Part shown: piece by piece, positions 9,839 through 21,550 of the stretch
Layout of the letters: the number at the start of each line of letters is the position of its first letter
How positions within the stretch are numbered: position 1 is the stretch's first letter
From: Lunularia cruciata
Taxonomy: Eukaryota; Streptophyta; Marchantiopsida; Lunulariales; Lunulariaceae
Assembly (NCBI GenBank): GCA_948567375.1
Contig: OX419755.1
Location: 31,811,001-31,875,000, forward strand
Direction: 5' to 3'
DNA length: 64,000 bases
Translations under genes and position numbers: made by a program
Notes under the pieces: generated by a model
The model's input: only the letters and a program-made list of their open reading frames with translations
Told to the model about the DNA's origin: nothing
Databases searched by the model: none

Positions 9839-11470
9839 CAACTGTGGTCTTTGAAATGGAAGTGGTACTACTTGCACTCTACCATCCTCCCATACACGCA
9901 AAAGGTGTCTACCCTCCAATCTGAACCGTCTGGCTTGCTGAAGAACACGGTCTCTCTCCTTGGCCCCAACTGTGCCACCCACAACACCAATGCAAAGATA
10001 GTCCATCACTAAGACATCATCATGAATGTCTCGCTGAACTGTACCAATATCTTCACTCTCTGGATCTGTGACCTCAATAACTCCTCTTGTATGCACTAAG
10101 AGAGATACCACCAAAACCTGTGTAAATATACACAGAAAGGCCAATGCATGCCAACCTGGCACCATCTTCTCATCTGTCTCACCATGCCAACGTGCTCCGG
10201 TCTGATCTTGCTGGCTGGGACATGGGTTTCTACTCAACCCATCTGCATCGTGGTTCACCACTCCAGGTCTGTAAACAACCGTGAAATCATACTCTTGTAA
10301 AATCAGAGCCCATAGTGCAAGCTTCCCTGAAAGCTTGTCGGACTCCATCACCCACTTCAGTGGCTAATGATCAATGATGAGAGTGAAGGGGTTACCAAAT
10401 AGGTAACATCAGAAATGTGCTACTGCCCAAACTGCTACCAAGCACTCTCCCTCATATGAATTATACTTTGCCTCCGCTGAATTATTGGAGCAACTAGCAT
10501 AAGCCACCACAAACTCCTTCCCCTCATCATCGTGTTGGGTGAGCACTGCTCCAAGCCCCAACATACTCCAATCAGTATGAACCTAAAATGGTCGTCCCTT
10601 GATTGGTCTCCTCAAAATAGGAGCAGATGTCAACCTCTCCTTGAGCTCTACAAAAGCTCTCTCCTACTCATCTCCCCAACACCACTCCTGTGTAAGCTTA
10701 GTCAGCTTTGTCAAGGCCTTGGCAATGGCACTAAATCCTCTAACATAGCAGTGATAGAAGTTTGCCAACCCAAGGAATGCTCGCACTCTACTCACATCCG
10801 TAGGCCAAGGAATACATGCAATAGCCTCCACCTTGGTCTGCTGAACACCAAGTCCTCTAAGGTAGATAATGTGACCCAAATACTAAACGTGCTCGTGGAA
10901 GAACCTACACTTCCCAGGATGTAGTTTGAGTCCATGAGATCTCAACCTCTCAAACACCTCCAACAACTATCTCTCATGCTCCTCCACCGTAGTGCTATAA
11001 ACCAAAATGTCATCAATATAGCACCGAGCAAAATCCAATCCAGCTAAGATCCTATCCATGACCCTCTAGAACTTAGCAAGAGCATTCTTTAACCCAAATG
11101 GTAAGAACCTCCACTGATATAACACATCCTTGCCGTGAGGATCAAAAGCCCAAAATTTTGTCTTGGACTTATCCTCCTCCCTGATCGGCAACTGATGATA
11201 TCTTGCTCAAAGATCCAAAGTACTGAAGACCTTTGCATGCCCAATTGCATCAAAAATCTCTTCTTGTGTAGGCATGGCATACCAATCAGCCTTGGTCTGT
11301 CGGTTGATAGGACGGTAATCTCCACACATCTGCCTATCTGTATAGTTGCCATGCATATCCTTCTTGGCTGGCATCACTATCGCTGATGCATACTCTCCAT
11401 GTGAAATCTCCACCAAACCAGCCTCAAAAAGGTCACTACTCCGGCTCTGAATCAATGTCCTCTCCATATC
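9839..11470 (-). pseudogene. C1 reverse transcriptase, RNase H and integrase zinc-domain lead-in
   Basis: RT motifs read from right to left: HGEYASAIVMPAKKD, CGDYRPIN, FSTLDL, FLPFGLKNALA, CYIDDILVYS near 11012-11041, and VRAFLGLANFY in the thumb. RNase H follows with [16 protein letters not shown] and [15 protein letters not shown], ending at HDADGLSRNP near 10235. The stretch down to 9839 leads to the integrase. Isolated stops (for example 10664 and 11206) break the frame. C2 repeats the domain order without the LTR. Confidence 0.87.
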
Positions 11471-11589
11471 ACTTTATCAATAAGGACGTTGGAAAACTGG
11501 TGTGTTGCTAGTCAGCTCAATCCGTATACCAAGTCCCTTCAAAGCACCCAAATCCTTCATATTGAAGGCAAAACAACTTGTGTGACGCC

Positions 11590-12959
11590 TCAAGAACCTC
11601 CAAACCCTCCGTCTTTCCTCTCCAGTAAGCTTAGGTCTAGGATCTGGCTCCCAAGTATCCTTTGTAACTGTAGTAGGAGTGGAAGATGTACTGACTGACT
11701 GCTACACTCAGCCCTTGGGAGCAATAGTGTCATGCTCCCGACCACTAGAGGTCCCAACCTCTGTGTGAAAAACTCCCTCCACTCTGGCTGCAAGCTCCAC
11801 ACGTCCTCTGGCTGCATCCCATGTGGACCAAGGGTGTAATCCAAGTAGCCCATGCTCACCTGGATGGACTCCAAGTAGACCACTCTCCCTAGTAGCTACT
11901 AGATGTGTCCCAAGAATACCATGTCCACTTGGTCCATCGCCCCCAGCATGTGCCTGAATCATCTCGATAGGCATAGGGCTCACAAGTGTCCGAGTGGTGA
12001 TGCCTATCAAGTGCATCCTACGCTGCTCTGCCAAGCCAAGGCTCACAATCCAGGTCAAACAGTTCAGGTCCATAGCCTGACCTAACACCTGATGCCTGGA
12101 TGCCTCTGACACTGCTGGAACAGCGGTAATATTGGTGCAAAAACCCATCACCCGCTCTCTCTCATCAGCGTTGGGCTCCACCAACTGCTGTAATTGTGAG
12201 TCCCAAACAAGTCTAGGTCCTCTCTCTCAAAAAGCATGAGAACCTGGGAAACTCATGAGTGTGGGAAATGCGGCTCTAGGCTGTCCAACTAGGTTCACCA
12301 CTGCCATAGGTGACCTATCAGCCACTACCACTGTCTAAGACTGACGCCCAACATCCAAGATATCATCAACAAGGATGTGGTCAAGTTGCTGAATCCCATC
12401 ATAAGCACGTTGTAGAACCTCTCTGGGTAAGAGGTTTGTCCACCAAAGACAAAGATGATGAGCCCGTGATCCCACTCTAGCTGCATCTAACAATACAGCA
12501 GGTCCCATCCAAGAATGGACCTGATGTGTACTTGCCACCACTCTGGTGCGAGAATCACCCAACAAAGGAACGTTCTCCAGAAGGTAAGTTGGAGAAACAG
12601 ACTGATGAACCTGGAGATGTCGTAGTATCCGTAACATCTCCAAAAACACACCAGAACGATGATCCTAAAGACCCAATCCTCTACCAGCACGTATATGTCC
12701 CTAACATGGCCATCCAAAAATCACCAAGTGAATAGGTCCATGTCTCTCTAGGTCATGCGCCCCCAGTAAGGAAATGTCTCCTGGTAGGGCCTTCTGGTAA
12801 CCTCTGATTGCTGACATTGGTAATAACTCCGGATACCGATAGGCCAAGTGTTCCACATGATGTAGAGAGACTTGCCTAGCAGTCTCATCTCTCTCTACAT
12901 ACAAGTACCTCTGTACTCGTATACCTGCCTGTAACACCACAGCTAGTCCGATGTTGATC
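11590..12959 (-). pseudogene. C1 DNA cytosine-5 methyltransferase domain (DNMT3-type), main part
   Basis: Reading leftwards: NIGLAVVLQAG completes motif I begun at 24222; YLYVERDETARQ fits motif II; HLVIFGWPC at 12704-12730 is motif IV with the catalytic cysteine; YLLENVPLLG at about 12557-12583 is motif VI; SRAHHLCLWWTNL (12430-12466) is motif VIII, whose two arginines are changed; ERERVMGF and RHQVLGQAM (about 12080-12165) are motifs IX and X. The order I-IV-VI-VIII-X is unrotated, as in DNMT3 and unlike plant DRM. The enzyme would methylate cytosine. A TAG follows the catalytic cysteine. A linker to about 11470 joins RT. Confidence 0.88.
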
Positions 12960-13650
12960 TGTAACACCCATTTGTGCATGTGTGTGGTATTGTGATATTT
13001 AGCTTGGTATTACAAGTACTTAAGAGATATTATTTATATAGAGATAAAGGATGGTTCTATATTAGTCATGGTTAGCTAAAGTTAGTCATAGCTAAGATAA
13101 ACGGGACTTACTTTAGAGGAAGTAGAAAAGATGAGCACCACTATTTTGGATTTTAGTGTGTTGACTTGGTATTATTCCAAGGTATTTGGCTTTGAGGAAA
13201 GAGTTGAGAACTCTTGGGCCTGCAAGGCTTTTTGTTTTGGATTCTTCTTTAGTCCAAGGATAGCCCATGTGAAGGAATCCTTGACTTAGTGGTTGGGTCA
13301 AGATAAGACCACATGCTTAGGGGAATATGCCCATGTGAATAGATATTCCTTTCTACTTTTTGACTTTACTTGACTTTTAGTCTAGTAACTTGAGTTATTA
13401 CGGTAATTAGTAACTTTGGTACATAACTATTTCACAAGTATATAAACAAAGGGTGAGGAGGTACCCATCATCTTTTCATTTGCAACTATCTCTCTCTCAT
13501 TGAGTTCTCTAGTGAGCAATGTCTTGAGTCTTGGAGTGTTAGCCTTGGAGGAGTATGATGGAGTTGGGGTTCCTTGCCTTCTTAGTCCATGGTGTGCTAC
13601 CATAATAGCCATCAGAGGTTCATCCTGAGTGAGGGACAAGCCGGCTTACA
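12960..13650 (+). repeat. A2 5' LTR (691 bp)
   Basis: Starts TGTAACACCC and ends CCGGCTTACA. By eye it is very close to its partner at 23530-24221. It holds the same TATA box (TATATAAAC near 13440). Confidence 0.95.
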
Positions 13651-13654
13651 TTTT

Positions 13655-13673
13655 TGGTTCCGTTGCTGGGACC
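13655..13673 (+). other. A2 primer-binding site
   Basis: TGGTTCCGTTGCTGGGACC starts 4 bases after the LTR. Compared with TGGCGCCGTTGCCGGGGA, the tRNA-Asp-type site I recall for plant Athila/Tat elements, 13 of 18 positions agree. A3 has a related TGGTTCCATTACCAAGACC at 28692-28710. The tRNA assignment is tentative. Confidence 0.55.
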
Positions 13674-14583
13674 TCTCTAGAAGGCAAGATAATGTTCCGC
13701 GTTCAATTCTACATTAGGTAGAAGGAGGCTATGAGAGCTCACTTGGAGAGGACTTTAAGAGAGGAGAGGGCTGAACTTATGTTAGAGAACCAAGATCCAT
13801 TTGTATACCATGAAGTTCATTATGATGTCTATGAGTTGATTTTTTACATCTTGTACACATGAGAGGAATTGGACAGATTGTGTGAGGTGGATTGCAGATT
13901 TTGGAGATTAAGGTGATTTTTGGGCAAAATCTCAAGTTTGAGATCTGGACTTGAAATTTCTACACATGATAGCTTGGGCTATCATTAATTTAGCACACTT
14001 GAAATTATTGTGAGAGCTACTATGCGCACTGGGCTAGAAATTTTGAAAGTTGATAGGGTAAAGTGCTCCCGCAACTGCATGCTCTCTGGAAAATTGTACA
14101 GAGTCTGCCATTTCTTCAATTTTTCAGTGAATTGTCTTGAAAATTTCCAAGTAAATAAAGTGCATTGTGTCCTACCTGCTGGCATAAAAAGTAGAGAGAG
14201 ATCATTCTTGAACAGGGAGAAATTTGTTTTTGAAGTGAGGGGGTTGATTTTGAGACCAAATCTGAAATATGTGTGCTGAAAAGAAAGGTGTCTAGGCCAA
14301 ATGGCTCAATGAAAAGATCTGAAATTTTTCAGGAAGGGACGCTCTAGAGTTGTGATCAAGTGTGCAAAATTTCAGAGGATTGTGACATACTGGTTGGGAG
14401 ATTTGAGTGACAATGTGAGGAAGGGTCAATTTTGCAGAGTGGAGATCTCATGCATGAGGAGTTTGAGATCAACAAAAAGCATGTTTGAGTGTTTAGATTC
14501 ATCTTGGGAACATGGAGGGTCATCAAGAGTGGAAATTGAGATTATGCAAGGTTCCCCAAGGGTTTGAGGTGATTGTAGAGGTG
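13674..14583 (+). other. A2 untranslated leader
   Basis: About 0.9 kb between primer site and the first coding sequence, matched by 28711-29636 in A3 with many small differences. No long frame is shared, so I treat it as leader RNA that may include packaging signals. It ends at GATTTGACCAG: the leader's GATTTGA and the protease's TTTGACC (compare 1240) overlap by TTTGA, so gag was probably lost through this short homology. Confidence 0.6.
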
Positions 14584-14715
14584 GATTTGACCAGTAGGGG
14601 TGATGGATAAAGTGGAAGTTTCAGTTATGGGAGTTCAAAATCTCATGACTTTCCAAGTCTTGAAGGATTCAAGCTATGACTTACTTCTTGGGAGGCCATG
14701 GTTGAGAGTAGCACG
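14584..14715 (+). pseudogene. A2 protease, fragment left of B1
   Basis: Matches 1241-1372 of A1 (VVSIMGVQNLMTFQV, LLLGRPWL), which is the second half of the protease. The active-site half is missing along with gag. The frame is cut by B1 at 14716 and resumes at 18480; the duplicated GCACG (14711-14715 and 18475-18479) is present once in A1. Confidence 0.85.
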
Positions 14716-15509
14716 TGTGACAACCCGGCAAATATCACTTTTGCGGTAATCGGGTAAGTAAAGTTTGTTCCCATAGAGATACAAGTCAGAATTGGTCAAA
14801 TACAAAGCAAAGTAACAATTTCAGTTCTTCTTGGTTGCGTCTTTAATCTCTCAAGTAGAAACCACACCCAGAAGAGAGTAACAAGCACTGACTTGCAGTC
14901 TTGTCACAAATTAACACTCATTAATCACAACTCCACCAAATCTTTCAAAACAATCTTGATTGTGATGATTCAGGCTCTCCCAAAAATGGCACTTCACTGC
15001 AAAACAACTTTACCTCAGAATTGTGTTCCACCCCTCCATTGAAGGCACAACTTCCTCGATCCAAATTGCTTCACATCAACCTTGCACCGCACTCACAAAT
15101 GCAGAATACTACCAACACTACAATTCCTCTCAAATCTGTCAAGGCATTGCTTTGATTGCACTTCACTCAGGATCAAACATACAGAATGAAGATCAAGGCC
15201 GTGGAATCCAACATCCAACAAGCACTCTGACTTGCACTTCAAATTTCTTCAAACACTCACAAACACAAGTACAACGTTGATACTCAAAATAAAGCTCAAG
15301 CGACGAGCACTGCTTCACAGCACTTCACTTTCTCTATTCTCAGAAAAAATGAGCACTGAACAACATTTCTCTACGAATGCTACTCTTAAGTAGTGAAACA
15401 AATTGACAGTTCTAACAACTATACCGTTCTACAACAGCTCTTCTAACTTGCAGATCCGAAATGACAATGCACCTCTTCATCTTTGCCTCTTCAAATCTCA
15501 AAATTGTTA

Positions 15510-18063
15510 CTACTCCAATCCGATGTCTACTTTGTCATCGGCTTTCAAACTCGAACCCGAAGTAATTTTACTTCCTAATATTCTATCCTTGGGTTTCATA
15601 TCTTCTACTTCTACAAGATCCAGCAATTCTCTTTCCTGATCTGAAATTGCACTAGTGGGTAATCTATCTAACTCTTCATCTCTCGACCCACTCTTCTCTT
15701 ATGTCTCCATTGGTAACTCCAAAGACATTTGTACTCCTATGTTATCTACCTCGGGTTTTGCTCTAACATCTTTCCGAAGCTTTTCTATCTCTATTTTCAC
15801 TAAGTCTAATCTAATTGAAATGTTATCTTCTACCTCTAAAATCTTTATGTCTACACAGTTTCTAAGACTAATTAACAAGGCATTCATATCCATATCCTTC
15901 GCTTGTCTTCGCCTCGTCTCCTGCACCAACAACTTCAACTCATGCAGCCTCGTCTCTTCAATCCAAATGTTGGCCTCTATACTTAACATTGTATTCATTT
16001 GGAGGACTATCTCCTTCAATGGCTCCAATCTTATCTTTCTCTCACGTTCCCGACCTACAAGTCAATCCTCTCGGTACATTGCCAACTCCACCTCAAACTC
16101 GGCTTTCACCGACTCCTTCTCCTTCTCCTTCTGGACAACTCTCTCCTCCTGATTACAAAGTAATTCTTGTAATCGGTCTTCTTCTCTATATTGTGCCGCC
16201 AACTCTCGTTGCCAGAGTTGCTTCTTCTCCTCAACACTCTCCATCATCCTATCGAGCTCCTGATCCTTTGCAGCTACTCTCGCCATAGCATGGATTACCT
16301 CTACTCTTGAATCAACAAACTGCTGCTTCAAGATCTCATACTCAACTACTTGTCTCTCCCTTGCTATGTCACTCTTCTTCACAAGATCCTCTTGATAATT
16401 TACTTCTCTCTTCAATTACCTGACTTCTCACTACTGCCTCCGCTTGCAGCACTTCTCTTTCCTCCTCACTTCGGGTTAGACTCTTCTTCAACTCCGAGTT
16501 TTCTTCTTCTAATCTTGATAATACCTGCAAAACAGTCTTCACTTCCGGACATATTGACTGCATTTCCTTCTTCTTGTGCTCCAACTTCTCCAGCAATGGG
16601 CACACGATCTCCCACAGGTACTCCACTCCATCAATGGCAACTACTTCAACCTGCGGAGTGATCTCCCTTCTCCCTTCTTGTTTGCCCGATACTTGCCTTC
16701 GTCTCTTCAGTCTTTGTATCAGAATCAACACCTCACTTCCCGAGCTTTCATTCACGTCTTCTTTTGCCTTACTCAGCCCCACTTCACATTTGGCCTTACA
16801 TCTTGAGCAAACTCCTCTTTGTACTGCAATCTTCTTCTCTTTGGGCACAGTTACTTTGTCTTCCAACTGTGTGTCGTCCTCAGCTTCAATTTCTGCCTAA
16901 ACTTCTTCTTCTTCTTCTTCTTCTTTAGCCACTGGCACTGATGTCATTTCTCCTCCTTTGCTACTCGTATCTCCACTCTGTAGCGTTAGCTCAGGCTCCT
17001 TCTCATGTTTTGAGTCTTCAGTCTTAAGCTCGGCATCACCTTCCGAGTCTTCATCCTCCAACTCAATCACCACCATACCTCGCCTTGGGTTGCCTCTCTG
17101 TGTCTTCCAAGGTTTCTTTGTGTCTTCGGCTTCACCCTGCCGACTCCTCTTCTTTGTATGCGGGGTACTCATTGCAACCTCCACATTCTTCCCTGTCTTT
17201 GTGTAGTAGTCGTCGGTGCTCTTGATTTGCAATATGTATTGCTACTCCTCGATATCGACCTCCTTTTGCAAATCAGGATGGAAGTGCGACACCATCCAAG
17301 TCCGCTCCTCCGAGTTCAGCAAATTTAGCCCGAGGTAGAAATGCGCTGCAAACGGCACGATGTAGTGTGGAGGCAATTTATCCCGCAAATTCCACACCAT
17401 CTACCTCGTTCTCCCATGGAAACACCTCGCCCAATTGATTGTTCTCTTGCAAAAAGCTTGTGAAAGAGCACCGCTTGGTGTTTCATCACATAAGTGGTTC
17501 TCTCCGGCTTCAGGATGGCCATCAGTGCACTCACAATTCACAGGGTCTTTGTAGCTCTCAACTTTGTACCCATTCTTTGTCCGCTTTGACAAGAATGCAT
17601 CTCTCACTTCCTGGGTTTCTTGAGCTATCTCTCCCTTCCCCAAGAACGTGGCCCCCTGCTCCGAGCCTTCTTCCTTCCCAAGTACAAGTCTCCAATCCAA
17701 CTCGGTCCAGCAAGCCGGATTTCCTCTCTTCCCTTCTTCCTCGGGTCCATTGAGACACTTGCTCTTGATGATTTCTGTCATGAAACCTGGAAAGCTCACA
17801 TTCCAGTTCCATGCCAAAAAAGTGATCGGAAGTCAGCTCAAGACTTTGATCCTAGCAATTACATCTAACCTCCAAATTGCACGATTTCTCACTACAAATT
17901 CAGAGTTCTTCTTTCCTCTTCCCGTCTCTTCTGCCTTCTCACTATCTCTTGATTTCACTCTTGCGACTTCTCTCTTACGCACTAACGCAATTCCAACTCT
18001 ATTTCCCTTCTCACGATCACCTACAAGACGACTTCTCAACGGCAAAGGAAAATTACTCGACAT
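15510..18063 (-). pseudogene. B1 protein: unknown N-domain, acidic middle, long coiled coil
   Basis: About 850 codons with frameshifts and stops. The N-terminal third (FLAWNWNVSFPGFMTEIIKS, FYLGLNLLN) has no family I recognise. A basic then strongly acidic stretch follows, with a run of glutamates from a CTT repeat at about 16903-16925. The rest is coiled coil (EYLWEIVCPLLEKLEHKK, LSRLEEENSELKKSL). B4 supports the same reading. A TGA after ARIKVLS, about 75 codons in, is shared by B1 and B4. A structural or gag-like role is possible, but there is no direct evidence. Confidence 0.6.
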
Positions 18064-18081
18064 TTCGTCGTTGCGAGTTTG

Positions 18082-18090
18082 ATTTTTATA
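18082..18090 (-). promoter_or_regulatory. TATA box of B1 gene
   Basis: The reverse strand has CTCTATAAAAATC, 18 bp before the first ATG (18063). B4 has the same TATA (30870-30878) and spacing to its ATG at 30897. Initiation about 30 bp after a TATA would fall at or beyond that ATG, so the leader would be almost absent or a later start is used. Confidence 0.5.
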
Positions 18091-18479
18091 GAGTTGCACT
18101 TCTTTGTCTTTCTTCACTTTGAGTTTCTACCCAAAAATCACACCTCTTGCATGCACCTGTCCTTGTCAATCAACGTTCGTGCATATGGGCCGCCGGTTTT
18201 TGAACGGTCCCTTCTTGAATTTCTCGCCCCGATGAAAGGTTGTTAGACTGTCTTCACCTCGGGTTGAGCTCCCCCCGATACAAAGACAATTTACTTTGGG
18301 TTGTATGCTGACAGGGCATTTCCGAGTACTTTGCCTTATGACCCGAAGTCACTTTACTTTGGGTTTCCTCCCGAAGACTCTTTTCTTTGCCTTCTTTGGC
18401 CATACAGGTGCAATCCAACTTCTCTATACACTTCTTCTTTATTTTGAAAAAAAACAAAAAATGTGGGCACCACAGCACG

Positions 18480-20443
18480 CACAACTGATCAATGGCACAA
18501 AGGGTACTTGAGGATTGGGCCATCAAACCATAGAGTCATAGTTCCTATGACTAACACCACCAACACTTCACATTCAGATACACCATCTTCTGATTATTGG
18601 GAATCAGATTCTAAAGAAGGAGCTTTAGGTGTGGACACAAGCATGGAAGAGGAGACTTCCACGGAGGAGGATGAATCTGAATCTGATTCAGATGTGTATC
18701 CTTTGTGTGCTATGGATTTTGAACCTAAGCCATAGGTTTTGAAGGACCCAAACAAATCACCATTGACACTTGAGGAGGTAGAGAGAAGGTTATCTACCCT
18801 CAAGTATGGCCCAAATGTTACCAAGGAAGAGAAGGTGAGATTTGAGGAGATTTTCCGCAAGTTCATCCATGTGTTTGCTTTTAGTTACAAGGATTTGAAG
18901 GAAGTCACCTTGGAGGAGCACAAGATAGAGGTGGAGTCACATGCAAGACCAATCCGCCAAAAACAACGTCACATTAGCCCACCAATATCTTTGGTTGTGA
19001 AGGAGGAGATTGATAAGCTCAAGGAGGCTGGATTTATCTTTGAGGTAGAGAATTCAGAATGGGTGTCTCCAATTGTCATTGTGAAGAAAAAGAATGGCAA
19101 GCTTTGGGTATGTGTGGATTACAAGAAGCTCAATGTTGTTATCAAGAAGGACTACTACCCATTGCCATTCATTGATGAGATCTTGGAGGAGGTTGTAGGT
19201 CATGAGAGGTACAGTTTTGAAGATGGTTATAGTGGATATAACCAAATCAAGATTGCCCTAGAGCATCAACAACTCACCACATTCACCACACCTTGGGGAA
19301 CTTACGCTTTCAAGGTCATGCCTTTTGGTTTTTGCAATGCTCCAGCCACATTCCAACGGTTCATGAACAAGGTATTTGAAACTTTCATTGGGAAATTTGT
19401 GAGAGACTTCATTGATGACTTTTGTATCTATGGAAGCAAGGAGGAGCACTTTGAGCACCTAATCAAAGTCTTGCAATGCTTGGATGAGGCAAATCCATCA
19501 CTCAACCTAGAGAAGTGCATTTTTGGATGTGAAGAAGGTCTACTTTTGGGGCACATCATCTCTAAGGATGGAAAAGTAGTTGATCCCGAGAAGGTAAGGA
19601 AAATCTCAGACCTTCCATTCCCTTCAAGCTTGAAAAAGTTATGCCAATTCTTGGGGATGGTTGGATACTATAGGAGGTTCATCTTTTCATTTTCCAACAA
19701 GGGTTATGCATTGACCATCTACATGAAGAAGGGTGTAGATTACATGGTGATTTTGGAGGACAAGGAGGCTCTCAAAGCTTTTGAGGAGCTCAAGCAATCC
19801 CTTGTTGTAGCTCCAATTCTTGCTAAACCTGATTGGAGTAAGCCTTTCATCCTCTACATTGATGCTTCTAATGTAGCTATAGGCTGCACTCTTAGTCAAT
19901 TAGACCAAGATGGGCATGATCATCCAATAGCTTATGCTAGTAGGCAGATGGTTTCAGTAGAGAAGAACTACTCTGTCACGGAGAGAGAAGGGTTGGCAGT
20001 GATCTTTGGTCTCAAGAAGTTTAGACACTTCTTGATTGGAGGGAAAGCCACCATTGTCACGGATCAAGGCTTTGAAGTACATCTTCAACAAGCCTTATGT
20101 TGAAGAGAAACTAGCAAGGTGGATGATACTCTTGTCTGAGTATGACTACACCATTGAGGATAGGCCAGGAAAGAAACATGCAAATGCTGATTTTTTATCT
20201 AGAGCCTATGATCATGATGGAGATGAGCCAGTGGATGATTCCTTCCCGGATGAGGAGCTCATGACAATCTCAGTCACTCAAGAGGTTCCAATGGAGTACA
20301 AGGGGATTGTGGATTTTGTGACAAGAGGTAACTATCCAAAAGGGATGCATGCTAGGGAGAGGAAGGCCCTTGCAGCAAGATCTAGACCTTACACAATGGT
20401 GGAGGATATTCTTTTTCACCAAGGAGCAAATGGTCTACTTTGA
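18480..20443 (+). pseudogene. A2 reverse transcriptase and RNase H
   Basis: The best preserved family A polymerase here: one 454-codon frame (18739-20100) covers [49 protein letters not shown], the thumb missing in A1 (GMVGYYRRFI), and RNase H (LYIDASNVAIGCTLSQ, TEREGLAVIFGLKK). A frameshift near 20065 moves RNase H to the next frame, which reads on through KKHANADFLSRAYD. An in-frame TAG at about 18735 precedes RT. Confidence 0.9.
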
Positions 20444-21550
20444 AGAGCAGTGGGTAAGGAAGAGTCTATCCTACTCGTAAAGGAGTTTCATGAAGGTTTA
20501 GTATGTGGAGGACACTTTGCAGGAAAGGTGACTGCTTTCAAGATTCTAGATGCAGGTTACCATTGGAGAGGGATTTTCAAGGATTGTCTTGATTATTGCA
20601 AAACTTGTCATGTTTGTCAAGCTTTTGCTAAAAATTCTACATCCACTCCACCACTTAGATCAATTCCATTGCTAGGACCTTTTGAAAAGTAGGGAATTGA
20701 TTTTGTAGGTCCTCTCAATAGAACCCCAAGGAACAATCTGTACATTGTGGTAGTTACTGATTACCTTACCAAGTGGGTTGAGGCTAGACCATTGAGGGAC
20801 AAGAATGAAGATGAAGTGGGTAGATTTCTTTATGAACGCATTATCACTAGGTTTGGATGCCCTTTAGAGTTGGTTTTTGATAGAGGAGGAGAGTTTACAG
20901 GAAGCATTACTACAGCCATGCTACGACATTTCTCTATCACACATAGAGTAGCTACATCCTATAAGCCAAATTCCAATGGCTTGGCAGAGAGAACCAATCA
21001 GACCTTGTGCATGATGTTTGCCAAAGATGTAGAAATAGAGGGGGCAAAACATCATTGGGACAAGAGGATTCATGCAATTTTGTGGGAGTATAGGACAACC
21101 ATGAAGACTTCTACCGGATATTCTCTATTTCAATTGGTGTATGGTATTGAGTCTACCTTACCTATTCACTTTGATCTTCATACCTTCCAAAGCATTCACA
21201 GGAGATTGAAGAAAGCACAAGGAGGTGATGCAGAGAAGTCAAGGAAGGATCAACTCATGGAGTTGGAAGAGGCAAGAGCAGTTGCTATAGTTCGAGTGGA
21301 GCAAGCCCAAAGAAAACAAAAGGAGAGCTATGAAAAGAGGCAAGGCAAGAAGAAGGTGGAGCCTTTCAAAGAAGGTAATTGGGTAATGTTGTTTGATTCC
21401 ATTCAATTCAAGAGAGTGCAAAAGAAGTTTTTGCCTAAGTACTTTGGACCTTTCATAGTGGAGAAGGTGTGGGGCAATTACACCTATGATCTCAAGGAGT
21501 TGGAAGGAAGACACTTTGATAGGATTAACCATGATAAGTTGAAGATGTAT
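20444..21550 (+). pseudogene. A2 integrase, cut by B2
   Basis: Zinc site intact (HEGLVCGGH, CKTCHVC), core with DFVGPLNRTPR, VFDRGGEF and NGLAERTNQ, and GPFIVEKVWG tail. A stop replaces tryptophan before GIDF at about 20690. B2 enters at 21551, near the end of the gene; A1 and A3 show the uninterrupted sequence. Confidence 0.88.

Larger units (their letters stand above)
14716..18474 (-). mobile_element. B1: 3.76-kb unclassified element with coiled-coil gene
   Basis: Bounded by a perfect 5-bp duplication, GCACG. Ends are TGTGACAACCCGG on the left and ATGTGGGCACCACA on the right, so only TGTG/CACA is shared as an inverted repeat. I find no LTR pair, no RT, no integrase and no known transposase. 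It carries one long gene on the minus strand. B4 (30484-34267) is a second full-length copy of almost the same size with its own duplication, so these ends are real. Confidence 0.82.

Noticed and set aside
11590-12959. Methyltransferase as a plant DRM enzyme
   Set aside because: DRM enzymes have rearranged motifs (VI-X before I-IV); here motif I comes first and X last, as in DNMT3.
16900-16925. CTT microsatellite
   Set aside because: It encodes a glutamate run inside the acidic part of the B1 protein, so it is part of the gene and not a separate repeat locus.
14716-18474. B1 as a complete LTR retrotransposon
   Set aside because: I compared the first and last few hundred bases and found no direct terminal repeat, and no primer site or pol domain; only TGTG/CACA is shared.
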